Source of the DNA: Marinobacter orientalis
GTDB lineage: Bacteria; Pseudomonadota; Gammaproteobacteria; Pseudomonadales; Oleiphilaceae
Length of the DNA: 64,000 nt
NCBI RefSeq assembly: GCF_004792665.1
Contig: NZ_SRZX01000003.1
Span: 62,001 to 126,000 of the forward strand
Reading direction: 5' to 3'
This document shows positions 8,671-15,918 of this stretch, piece after piece; the stretch's first letter is position 1; each line of letters begins with the position of its first letter. The position numbers and the translations under genes were made by a program. The notes beneath the pieces are model-generated. The model was given only the letters and a program-made list of their open reading frames with translations. It did no database searches and was not told the DNA's origin.

Positions 8671-9444
8671 CTATTTGCCCTTGAACTGGGGTTTTCGCTT
8701 TTCCAGAAACGCATCAAGACCTTCCTGACGGTCTGCCGTACCGGCAAGCACAGTGAAGGCATGTCGTTCAAAGCGCAGGCCCTCGGCGAGGTTCATGTCA
8801 TTGGCCTTGCGCACGGATTCCTTGGTGAGCCGGACAGCAATAGGTGCTTTCCGGGCAATGGTGCGAGCAAGCTGAGTGGCTTTTTCAACGGTCAGCTCGG
8901 GCTGGCAGATCTCGCTTACGAGGCCCGCCTCAAGAGCGCGCCTCGCATTGATCGGCTCGCCTGTGAGCGCCATGCGCATAGCCAGGGATTCGCCGACCTT
9001 CCGCACCAGTCGCTGGGTGCCGCCAGCTCCGGGCATGATGCCGAGATTGATCTCCGGTTGACCGAAACGGGCGTTCTCCCCGGCGATCAGAATGTCTGCG
9101 TGCATCGCCAGTTCGCAGCCGCCGCCAAGCGCAAAGCCGTTGACCGCTGCAATGACAGGTTTGGTGAAGCGGGCAATTCGCTCCCAGTGAGCGATTCGCG
9201 GGTCCTCAAGAATGCCGACAAGGTCGCGGGCCGCCATCTCGTTGATGTCAGCCCCGGCTGCAAATGCCTTCTGGCTTCCGGTGATTATGACGACGCGGAC
9301 CTGGGGATCGGCTTCTGCGTCATCCAGCGCTTTGGACAGGTTGTCCAGCATCTCCGTATTAAGGGCATTCAGTGCTTCGGGGCGGTTCAGGGTGAAAATT
9401 TGAACCCCTTGTTCAGGCCCTTCGACGAGCAGGTTGTTTGGCAT
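8671..9444 (-). CDS. paaF: 2,3-dehydroadipyl-CoA hydratase PaaF
   Basis: PaaF is an enoyl-CoA hydratase acting on 2,3-dehydroadipyl-CoA. The 257-residue crotonase protein shows GSQKAFAAGADINEMA near residue 60, NGFALGGGCELAMHAD near 100 and the catalytic-glutamate segment LGIMPGAGGTQRLVR near 130. The ATG at 9444 is preferred to the TTG two codons earlier because GGAT sits 7 bases before it. It is the first gene of paaFGHIJK, with a leader of about 100 nt from the predicted promoter at 9552-9579. Confidence 0.93.
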   Translation of the reverse strand: MPNNLLVEGPEQGVQIFTLNRPEALNALNTEMLDNLSKALDDAEADPQVRVVIITGSQKAFAAGADINEMAARDLVGILEDPRIAHWERIARFTKPVIAAVNGFALGGGCELAMHADILIAGENARFGQPEINLGIMPGAGGTQRLVRKVGESLAMRMALTGEPINARRALEAGLVSEICQPELTVEKATQLARTIARKAPIAVRLTKESVRKANDMNLAEGLRFERHAFTVLAGTADRQEGLDAFLEKRKPQFKGK

Positions 9445-9537
9445 AAGCAATCCGATGTGGCTTTGTTTTTATCTGGACAGCATCTCCGTCGTCCGCAATC
9501 AGAATCGCCTTCGGACAATGTTCCAGTAGTAAACGGG

Positions 9538-9553
9538 CTGATTTGCGAATCAG
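9538..9553. promoter_or_regulatory. Candidate operator dyad at the paaF start point
   Basis: CTGATTTGCGAATCAG is an inverted repeat with 6-bp perfect arms (CTGATT and AATCAG). It overlaps the last bases of the predicted -10 and the start point of the paaF transcript, a classic repressor position. TGATTC/GAATCA half-sites have been described for the PaaX repressor, as I recall, and this dyad contains GAATCA; assignment to PaaX is inference because the regulator is not in view. Confidence 0.4.
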
Positions 9554-9579
9554 TATATCTATTAATTGATACTCGTCAA
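9552..9579 (-). promoter_or_regulatory. Sigma-70 promoter of paaFGHIJK
   Basis: On the minus strand TTGACG (9574-9579) and TATACT (9552-9557) are spaced by 16 bp, a close match to consensus, giving a predicted start near 9546 and a leader of about 100 nt. The spacer holds the dyad AGTAT-N12-ATACT and the heptamer TGATACT shared with the paaA promoter. Confidence 0.65.
9566..9579. promoter_or_regulatory. ANR/FNR-like box over the paaF -35
   Basis: TTGAT-ACTC-GTCAA matches 9 of 10 positions of the FNR/ANR consensus TTGAT-N4-ATCAA and has exactly the same half-sites as the box in front of anr (49308-49321). It covers the predicted -35 hexamer of paaF, where FNR-type proteins repress. No binding data can be read from sequence. 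Confidence 0.4.
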
Positions 9580-9772
9580 GGTTTATGGGTTGATCGTTTT
9601 GTATCACATTGACCTTTTTTGGCCTGAGCCTCTCTAGTAACTGATAATAATGATAATTTCAGTTTTTTTGCCGGGTTTTGGGTGTTTTTTTACCGTGTTA
9701 AGCGAGGTTTGCTTCCACTCACTCTGTAAATACATCTCCAATCAGCGGTAAAGTGGCGTGGAAAGTGAATCA

Positions 9773-9790
9773 GAATGTGTTATCACATTC
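9773..9790. promoter_or_regulatory. Perfect dyad upstream of paaY
   Basis: GAATGTG-TTAT-CACATTC is a perfect inverted repeat with 7-bp arms. It lies 17 bp before the AGGAGA ribosome-binding site of paaY. Its spacing does not fit CRP (which needs TGTGA-N6-TCACA). It may be an operator for an unseen transcription factor; the half-site TATCACATT recurs at 9602-9610 in the same gap. Confidence 0.4.
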
Positions 9791-9817
9791 CGGTCTGTTT
9801 ACGAGTAGGAGAGAAGC

Positions 9818-10411
9818 ATGCCTAGTTACAGTATTGAGGGTGTTCTGCCTGTGGTGCATCCGTCTGCGTACGTTCATCCAACCGCGACCCTGATCGGGGA
9901 TGTGTGGATTGGCCCTGGTTGCTATGTTGGCCCCGCAGCCTCTTTGCGTGGCGACTTTGGCCGCATCGTATTAAAAGAAGGGGCAAATATTCAGGATACC
10001 TGCGTCGCCCATGCCTTTCCGGGTAAGGATGTGGTAGTCGAGAAAGACGGGCACGTCGGGCACGGTGCCATTCTTCACGGGTGTACCGTTGGTGAGGGCG
10101 CAATGGTTGGAATGAACGCGGTGGTCATGGACGAGGCCGTTATCGCATCCCGCTCCATCGTTGGCGCAGGGGCTTTGGTCAAGGCCGGTTTCCAGTGCGA
10201 TCCTGCCTCACTGATCGTGGGAACGCCGGCCAGGGTGGTGCGGATGTTGAGTGATAATGAAGTGGCCTGGAAAGCAAAGGGGACGGAAGAATATCAGAGG
10301 CTGACTCTCCGCTGCTTTGAAAGCCTGGAGGAATGCCAGCCACTGGAAGAAGCAGATTCTGACCGGCCCAGAGTTGAGGTTGGCAGTCACCAGCTCAAGC
10401 GCCACAGCTGA
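9818..10411 (+). CDS. paaY: Gamma-carbonic-anhydrase-fold thioesterase PaaY
   Basis: PaaY is a left-handed beta-helix protein reported to act as a thioesterase that clears inhibitory CoA derivatives, such as 2-hydroxycyclohepta-triene-type products formed when phenylacetate breakdown stalls. The 197-residue sequence shows hexapeptide repeats (for example IGDVWIGPGCYVGPAAS near 22-38) and the histidines of the gamma-class metal site in VAHAFPGKDVVVEKDGHVGHGAILHG. The ATG is 5 bases after AGGAGAG. It is divergent from paaF and shares the regulatory gap with it. Confidence 0.9.
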   Translation: MPSYSIEGVLPVVHPSAYVHPTATLIGDVWIGPGCYVGPAASLRGDFGRIVLKEGANIQDTCVAHAFPGKDVVVEKDGHVGHGAILHGCTVGEGAMVGMNAVVMDEAVIASRSIVGAGALVKAGFQCDPASLIVGTPARVVRMLSDNEVAWKAKGTEEYQRLTLRCFESLEECQPLEEADSDRPRVEVGSHQLKRHS

Positions 10412-10451
10412 TTCGGCAGTAACTGTGTGCCGCGCGTGACCATCTGATGCC

Positions 10452-11351
10452 TCAGGCGGCCAGCCCGGATTTAAGAGCGTCGATGATCACGCGGGCAAAG
10501 TCGTCGGGAGAATCTTCCTGGAGGAAATGACCACCCCGCAAGGTAATGTGGGGCTGTCCGTGGGCACCGGGTATGCGACGTTGCATGTGACGGTCGCCGC
10601 CCCGTGTGATGGGGTCGCCACTGCTGAAGCAGGTTATGAAGGGTTTCCTCCATTTTTCCAGCACTCGCCAGGCGGCTTTATTGGCTTCGCTGGCCGGATC
10701 GTCGGCAGACACGGGGACCAGTTTTGGAAAAGCCCGTGCTCCGGCCTTGAATTCAGCGCTGGGAAAGGGCGCTTCATAGGCTGCAATTTCGGCCCTTCTC
10801 ATGGTTCTCTCTGTTCCCAGCTGGACGATTCGGCTAACCGGAAACCAGGGGCTGTAAGTTGCAAAGGCTTTCCAGAGTGCGAATACGGCCGGTACCGGTG
10901 TTTCGCCGGTTGGCAGCATCCCGTTGCCAACAATGATCCGGCGGAAAAGCTGCGGGTTCTCCGCTGCCAGGCGCAATCCGAGCAGCGAGCCCCAGTTCTG
11001 GCAAACCAGAGTGATATTTTTCAGATCCAGCGCCTTGAGCCACTGGGAAAGCCAGTATATGTGGCGTTCGTAGCTGTAGTCGTCCACGCTGGCAGGCTTG
11101 TCGGACTTTCCGAAGCCAATCAGGTCCGGCGCCAGTACGCGATGGCCTGCTCCCGCTACCAACGGAATCACGTGCCGGTAGAGGTAAGACCAGGATGGCT
11201 CCCCGTGCAGCATCAGCACCGGGGCCGAATTGGTCTGGCCTTCGTCCAGGTAATGCATTCTCAGGCCTGGCTCGACGTCCAGATAGTGAGGGGGAAAAGG
11301 ATAATCCTGAAGGCCTGCGAAGCGGGCTTCATCGGTTCTCAGAATACGCAT
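10452..11351 (-). CDS. Haloalkane dehalogenase-like alpha/beta hydrolase with Asn nucleophile
   Basis: This 299-residue protein matches subfamily-I haloalkane dehalogenases from end to end, starting with the typical MRILRTDEARFAGL. The oxyanion motif HGEPSW (49-54), the halide-binding W120, the acid region SSGDPITRGG and the histidine in LRGGHFLQED are all present. The nucleophile position, normally Asp in QDWG, is Asn119 (codon AAC, 10995-10997), giving CQNWGS. Without deamidation it should be unable to form the alkyl-enzyme ester; an engineered Asp-to-Asn mutant of DhlA is known to self-deamidate. The reading frame is full length with good family similarity, so it is not an obvious pseudogene. 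The start at 11351 gives the family N-terminus. It ends facing paaY. Confidence 0.8.
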   Translation of the reverse strand: MRILRTDEARFAGLQDYPFPPHYLDVEPGLRMHYLDEGQTNSAPVLMLHGEPSWSYLYRHVIPLVAGAGHRVLAPDLIGFGKSDKPASVDDYSYERHIYWLSQWLKALDLKNITLVCQNWGSLLGLRLAAENPQLFRRIIVGNGMLPTGETPVPAVFALWKAFATYSPWFPVSRIVQLGTERTMRRAEIAAYEAPFPSAEFKAGARAFPKLVPVSADDPASEANKAAWRVLEKWRKPFITCFSSGDPITRGGDRHMQRRIPGAHGQPHITLRGGHFLQEDSPDDFARVIIDALKSGLAA

Positions 11352-11472
11352 GCCATCGACTGTCCTGGCTGAGTGGTTGCGTGGCTGGATACTCGCAGCC
11401 TTCAGCACGCAGGATAAATCAGATGGAAATCTTGTGTGTTTGGTTTGCGTAACAGTGCGTTGGCTGTTTGAA

Positions 11473-11721
11473 TCAGGACGCCTTGCTGATCAGCTCTGCG
11501 GCGCCTTCAAGCCCCTTCAGTGCTTCGTCACAGCAATTCAGTGCGCCACAGTCATCGGCCGAGCACAGGGCAACGGTGTCACAGTTGATGTCGAAGTTGT
11601 GGCGCTCGCCGTTGCGGAAAATGCGCCCGCGGGAAAGTGTGGAGCGGCAGCGTCCGCAAAGCAGGGTTGGTACTGCGCTGCTTTGCGCGGCAATGGCATG
11701 ATAATGCTCGGTGTCTGTCAT
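11473..11721 (-). CDS. Small cysteine-rich protein, possible zinc binder
   Basis: This 82-residue protein is not recognised. It contains LCGRCRSTLSRGRIF near residue 22 and three further cysteines in SADDCGALNCC, so it may bind zinc. The start at 11721 is supported by GGAGG seven bases upstream; an in-frame ATG at 11745 lacks a site. The C-terminal half is acidic and helical. It stands alone between the dehalogenase-like gene and another small unknown on the same strand. Confidence 0.65.
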   Translation of the reverse strand: MTDTEHYHAIAAQSSAVPTLLCGRCRSTLSRGRIFRNGERHNFDINCDTVALCSADDCGALNCCDEALKGLEGAAELISKAS

Positions 11722-11835
11722 AAAAAAACCTCCCAATACTCCCAAGCTAAGGGCAAATTACGACAATTCAAAGTCTGTAACCCAAATTCAGGCCAGAAGT
11801 ACGAAGAATCCGCGGCCCGGCTCGCTGGCGCATTG

Positions 11836-12180
11836 TCAGAGATCGGGATCTGCAAGCGGGCGGCGGTTGGAGCGCTTGTCTTCCCAGTCGAGAGATTTCG
11901 GATCGTACCAGCCGATACGATCAAGAACCTTCTCACGGGTAGCGGAAGACAGGGTTGGCCAGAGTTCCTGGAACTCGTCAAGTCCTCGCTCCCGTTGACG
12001 TAACTGCTTGCCCTGAAGCCGTCGGATGATGAGGGGAAGGTGCAGGGCTTCCCCCAGTTGTCCGGGCACAAGCACCTCCTGGCCCATGACCTTGCGCCTG
12101 TGGGTTCTGGCTGCCAGCACCCGGTGAAGAGCAACGGCTGCATCCAGCGCTGTTTCGACATCAAACTCTTCGTTACCCAA
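11836..12180 (-). CDS. Unknown small charged protein
   Basis: This 114-residue reading frame is not recognised. It starts at a TTG codon (12178-12180) with AGGTC about 7 bases upstream and has no signal peptide or membrane segment. The sequence is rich in Arg, Leu, Asp and Glu, with the cluster IIRRLQGKQLRQRERG in the middle and IGWYDPKSLDWEDKR near the end. Its coding status rests on its amino-acid composition and the lack of a better competing frame. It lies upstream of the small cysteine protein and is divergent from the AI-2E-family gene. Confidence 0.55.
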   Translation of the reverse strand: MGNEEFDVETALDAAVALHRVLAARTHRRKVMGQEVLVPGQLGEALHLPLIIRRLQGKQLRQRERGLDEFQELWPTLSSATREKVLDRIGWYDPKSLDWEDKRSNRRPLADPDL

Positions 12181-12301
12181 TGTCTGACCTGTTTAAAGGG
12201 TGAACAGTGACCATCAACTATAACCTGAAAGCAGCTAGACTGGCCACGGTGCCGTGGTAGTCTAGTGTCTTGATTGGCGATAAGAATCAGGATCATGCTT
12301 T

Positions 12302-13420
12302 ATGATGTACGGAAAACTGGAGACGCGGACTTTTCTGGCCATGCTTGTAGGTGTCTCCCTCGCCTTTATTCTGCTGATGAAGCCGTTTTTTGGCCCGATT
12401 TTCTGGGCAGTGGCAATTGCGCTGATATTCCATCCGGTTCGCGAACGTCTGGCGAAGCGGGTGGGCGACCGCCCCAATGTGATTGCTCTGCTGACGCTTC
12501 TGATCTGCATGATTATTGTGATTATCCCGGTGCTTGCGCTGGTAACATCGCTGGTTGCGGAAGGGCTTTCTGTCTACGAGAAGATACAGGAAGGGGAACT
12601 TCGTCCCGGCGAGTACATCGACAGGGTGAACCAGTCCTTTCCTGCCATAGAGGCTTTCTTCGGCCAGTTCGGGATGGATTTTGCCGAGGTAAGGGACAGG
12701 GCAGCCAATGCTTTTGTTGGTGGCAGCCAGTTTCTGGCGAAACAGGCCCTCGGGTTCGGCCAGAATACCTTTCAGTTCTTCCTGGGTTTATCCTTAATGG
12801 TGTACCTCGCTTTTTTCCTGATCAGGGACGGCAGCAAACTGGTGGACCTGTTGATCCAGGCCCTTCCATTGGGCGATGAGCGGGAGCGTCTGCTGTTTGC
12901 CAAGTTTGCGGAGGTTACCCGGGCAACGGTCAAGGGCAACCTGCTGATTGCCATCATCCAGGGGGCTTTAGGCGGTCTTATTTTCTGGTGGCTGGATATC
13001 CAGGGCGCACTGGTGTGGGGCGTGGTGATGGCAATTACCTCGCTTATCCCCGCTGTGGGTGCCGCCCTGGTGTGGGTGCCGGCGGCCCTTTATCTGGCAG
13101 CGACCGGAGAGATTGTCTCAGCCATTATTCTCACGGCTTACGGGTCGATTGTCATCGGGCTTTCCGACAACATTTTGCGTCCGATTTTTGTCGGCCGGGA
13201 TGCCAAGCTGCCGGATTATATTGTTCTGCTATCAACGCTGGGCGGGATCGTAATGTTCGGAATCAACGGTTTCGTGATGGGGCCTTTGGTGGCGGCCTTG
13301 TTCATGGCGTTCTGGGGGATTTTTATCCGTGAGTTCGGAGAAGTCTCGGGAACAGCTGTCCATCAAACGTCTGACAGGGCTACAGAAATGCAACAATCGG
13401 CAAAGCGTGGGCAGGAATAA
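12302..13420 (+). CDS. AI-2E family transporter (PerM/YdiK type)
   Basis: This 372-residue integral membrane protein belongs to the AI-2E transporter family. It has about seven membrane segments, two near the N-terminus (about residues 10-60), others at roughly 65-85, 155-180, 210-260, 270-300 and 310-340, with a soluble middle part (about 90-150). The substrate is unknown; members include putative autoinducer-2 exporters and Na+/H+ antiporters. AGGA lies 9 bases before ATG 12302; a second ATG follows directly. It reads toward the small peptidoglycan-binding-like gene. Confidence 0.85.
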   Translation: MMYGKLETRTFLAMLVGVSLAFILLMKPFFGPIFWAVAIALIFHPVRERLAKRVGDRPNVIALLTLLICMIIVIIPVLALVTSLVAEGLSVYEKIQEGELRPGEYIDRVNQSFPAIEAFFGQFGMDFAEVRDRAANAFVGGSQFLAKQALGFGQNTFQFFLGLSLMVYLAFFLIRDGSKLVDLLIQALPLGDERERLLFAKFAEVTRATVKGNLLIAIIQGALGGLIFWWLDIQGALVWGVVMAITSLIPAVGAALVWVPAALYLAATGEIVSAIILTAYGSIVIGLSDNILRPIFVGRDAKLPDYIVLLSTLGGIVMFGINGFVMGPLVAALFMAFWGIFIREFGEVSGTAVHQTSDRATEMQQSAKRGQE

Positions 13421-13500
13421 CTATGGTAGCCTTTGGTCCTAATGCCCGTCCCGTAGGATTTGGCAACACAATAAAAAACGGCAGGTAACCGGAGTAGATC

Positions 13501-13920
13501 ATGGCTAGGCAAACAGACATTCGTACCCGTATGGCAGGAATAATCATGGTTGGGGCGATGGCCCTGGCAGCAGCTCCCCATGCAGTTGCGAACGACACAG
13601 TAGCACTCAAGAACGCCCTTTATGGCGCGGGTTACGACATCAATAATGTCACTCCGCAAATGGACGAGTCCACCCGCTCGGCTCTGACTGCGTTTCAGCG
13701 GGACCAGGGTCTGGATGCCTCCGGCGACCTGAACAACGCTACCAAGGAAGCACTGGGAATAGTAGCGGTTCAGGTCGCTGCCTCCGGCTCCCCGGCAAAT
13801 GCGTCAGCATCCCGGAGCGCGGGCACTAGCGGCAGTGGTACCGGGTCCGAAGAACCGGCCGCGCGGGCAGGACAAGATGACGTCGAGGAAGACGATGACG
13901 GTGGCTGGTCTTTCTTCTAG
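13501..13920 (+). CDS. Exported peptidoglycan-binding-like protein with acidic tail
   Basis: This 139-residue protein has a signal peptide (about residues 1-31, cleavage after AVA), a single peptidoglycan-binding-1-like domain (about 35-85, with STRSALTAFQRDQGLDASGDLN), a Ser/Gly/Ala-rich linker and a very acidic end, DDVEEDDDGGWSFF. The domain suggests cell-wall attachment in the periplasm. The gene follows the AI-2E-family gene by 80 bp and faces ilvD with an 18-bp gap. No catalytic domain is present, so the role is unknown. Confidence 0.75.
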   Translation: MARQTDIRTRMAGIIMVGAMALAAAPHAVANDTVALKNALYGAGYDINNVTPQMDESTRSALTAFQRDQGLDASGDLNNATKEALGIVAVQVAASGSPANASASRSAGTSGSGTGSEEPAARAGQDDVEEDDDGGWSFF

Positions 13921-13938
13921 CTCCTGTGCGCGGTTCGT

Positions 13939-15774
13939 TTATTCCAGTTTTTCCAGGTTCCTGACGGCACCCTTGTCGGCACTCGTTGCCAATAAGGCAT
14001 AGGCCTTCAGTGCGGCTGACACTTTGCGGGGTCTGGCAAGCTCTGGCTTCCAGCCTTTGTCATTTCTCGCTTCACGACGCTGGTTCAGCTCGTTCTGGTC
14101 TATCTCAACGTTGATGGAACGGTTGGGAATGTCGATGCGGATCAGGTCGCCGTTCTCGATAAGGCCAATGGCGCCGCCGGCCGCAGCTTCTGGAGAGGCA
14201 TGGCCGATGGACAGGCCGGAGGTGCCGCCGGAAAAACGGCCGTCGGTCAATAGCGCGCACTCCTTGCCCAGCCCCCTGGATTTCAGGTAGCTGGTGGGAT
14301 AGAGCATTTCCTGCATGCCTGGCCCGCCACGGGGACCTTCGTAGCGGATAATGACCACTTCGCCAGGTTTTACTTCGTCGTTGAGAATGCCTTCCACAGC
14401 CGTATCCTGGCTTTCGAATACTCGTGCCCTGCCTTCAAATACGTAGATGCTTTCGTCGACACCGGCGGTTTTGACCACGCAGCCGTCCAGGGCAATATTG
14501 CCGAACAGGACTGCCAGGCCCCCCTCGGGGGAATAGGCGTGTTCGACGGATCGGATGCAACCGGTTTCGCGGTCGCCATCAAGCGACGGCCAGCGGGTGC
14601 TCTGGCTGAAAGCGGTCTGGGTGGGAATGCCCGCCGGGCCGGCCCTGTAGAATTCCACCACTTCCGGTGTCGGCTCCTGCATGATGTCCCAGGTTTTCAG
14701 CGCTTCGCGCATGGTTTTGCTGTGCACAGTAGGCAGATCGGTATTGATCAGGCCGCCGCGCTCCAGTTCGCCAAGGATGCCCATAATGCCGCCTGCACGG
14801 TGTACGTCCTCCATATGGTATTTCGGAGAATTCGGCGCAACCTTGCATAACTGGGGTACCCGGCGGGACAACTGATCGATTTCGTCAAGAGTAAATGGAA
14901 CGCCGCCCTCCTGTGCCGCAGCCAGCAGATGCAGGATGGTGTTGGTTGAGCCGCCCATGGCAATATCCATGACCATGGCGTTTTCGAATGCCTCGATGGA
15001 CGCAATACTCAGAGGCAGTACACTGGCATCGTCTTCTTCGTAATATCTCCGTGCGTTCTCTACAATCTGCCTGCCAGCTTTGAGAAACAGCTGCTCGCGG
15101 TCGGAGTGGGTGGCAAGCAGGGAACCGTTGCCGGGCAGTGCAAGACCAATGGCTTCGGTGAGGCAGTTCATGGAGTTGGCCGTGAACATGCCGGAACAGG
15201 ACCCGCAGGTGGGGCAGGCGCTGCGCTCGTACTCGGCAACCGTTTCGTCATCGGCGTTGGGGTCGGCTGCGATGACCATGGCATCGACCAGATCGAGTTT
15301 ATGCTCCGACAGCCTGGTCTTGCCGGCTTCCATCGGGCCGCCGGAGACGAAAATGGTGGGAATATTCAGGCGCATGGCAGCCATCAGCATGCCAGGGGTA
15401 ATCTTGTCGCAGTTGGAGATGCACACCAGGGCGTCGGCACAGTGGGCATTCACCATGTATTCCACGGAATCGGCGATGATTTCCCGCGAGGGCAGGGAGT
15501 ACAGCATGCCGTCGTGTCCCATGGCGATGCCATCGTCCACGGCAATGGTGTTGAACTCCTTGGCGACACCGCCGGCTTTCTCTATTTCGCGGCACACCAG
15601 TTGACCGAGGTCTTTGAGGTGGACATGGCCGGGAACAAACTGGGTAAAAGAGTTGGCAACGGCGATAATGGGCTTGCCGAAGTCTCCATCTTTCATGCCG
15701 GTGGCGCGCCAAAGAGCACGGGCGCCAGCCATATTACGGCCTGCGGTGGATGTCCGCGAACGATACTGGGGCAT
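13939..15774 (-). CDS. ilvD: Dihydroxy-acid dehydratase IlvD
   Basis: IlvD dehydrates 2,3-dihydroxy-isovalerate and 2,3-dihydroxy-3-methylvalerate to the keto acids in valine and isoleucine synthesis. The 611-residue protein (616 in E. coli) shows the iron-sulfur cysteines in [10 protein letters not shown] and [16 protein letters not shown], and [14 protein letters not shown] near the C-terminus. The ATG at 15774 gives the standard [19 protein letters not shown] start; an in-frame extension upstream is not conserved-looking. No other ilv gene is adjacent. It is convergent with the small exported protein and divergent from the HDOD gene. Confidence 0.96.
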   Translation of the reverse strand: MPQYRSRTSTAGRNMAGARALWRATGMKDGDFGKPIIAVANSFTQFVPGHVHLKDLGQLVCREIEKAGGVAKEFNTIAVDDGIAMGHDGMLYSLPSREIIADSVEYMVNAHCADALVCISNCDKITPGMLMAAMRLNIPTIFVSGGPMEAGKTRLSEHKLDLVDAMVIAADPNADDETVAEYERSACPTCGSCSGMFTANSMNCLTEAIGLALPGNGSLLATHSDREQLFLKAGRQIVENARRYYEEDDASVLPLSIASIEAFENAMVMDIAMGGSTNTILHLLAAAQEGGVPFTLDEIDQLSRRVPQLCKVAPNSPKYHMEDVHRAGGIMGILGELERGGLINTDLPTVHSKTMREALKTWDIMQEPTPEVVEFYRAGPAGIPTQTAFSQSTRWPSLDGDRETGCIRSVEHAYSPEGGLAVLFGNIALDGCVVKTAGVDESIYVFEGRARVFESQDTAVEGILNDEVKPGEVVIIRYEGPRGGPGMQEMLYPTSYLKSRGLGKECALLTDGRFSGGTSGLSIGHASPEAAAGGAIGLIENGDLIRIDIPNRSINVEIDQNELNQRREARNDKGWKPELARPRKVSAALKAYALLATSADKGAVRNLEKLE

Positions 15775-15918
15775 GGTTGTCTGGTCTCTCTGTTGCAACT
15801 GGGTGAGGAATAGAAGGCAAAAGAATACCAGATTACCCGATGATCGCATGGTTGTTTTGATATTAGGTGCTTACAATGTGTAACAGAGTTAATGAAACAC
15901 TGATCAAGGAGTAGTCCT

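Larger units (their letters stand above)
9445..9817. other. Divergent paaF/paaY regulatory region
   Basis: This 373-bp gap holds no gene. It contains the paaF promoter (9552-9579), a dyad CTGATTTGCGAATCAG at 9538-9553 that would sit at the transcription start of paaF, a TATCACATT sequence at 9602-9610, an AT-rich segment near 9640-9700, and a perfect dyad at 9773-9790 just upstream of the paaY ribosome-binding site. No regulator gene of the PaaX or PaaR type lies in the window. Confidence 0.6.

Noticed and set aside
9773..9790. CRP-binding site upstream of paaY
   Set aside because: The dyad has TGTG and CACA four bases apart; CRP needs TGTGA-N6-TCACA, so the spacing is wrong.
10452..11351. 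Dehalogenase-like gene as a pseudogene
   Set aside because: The frame is intact, of normal length and keeps all other active-site residues; only the nucleophile is changed.
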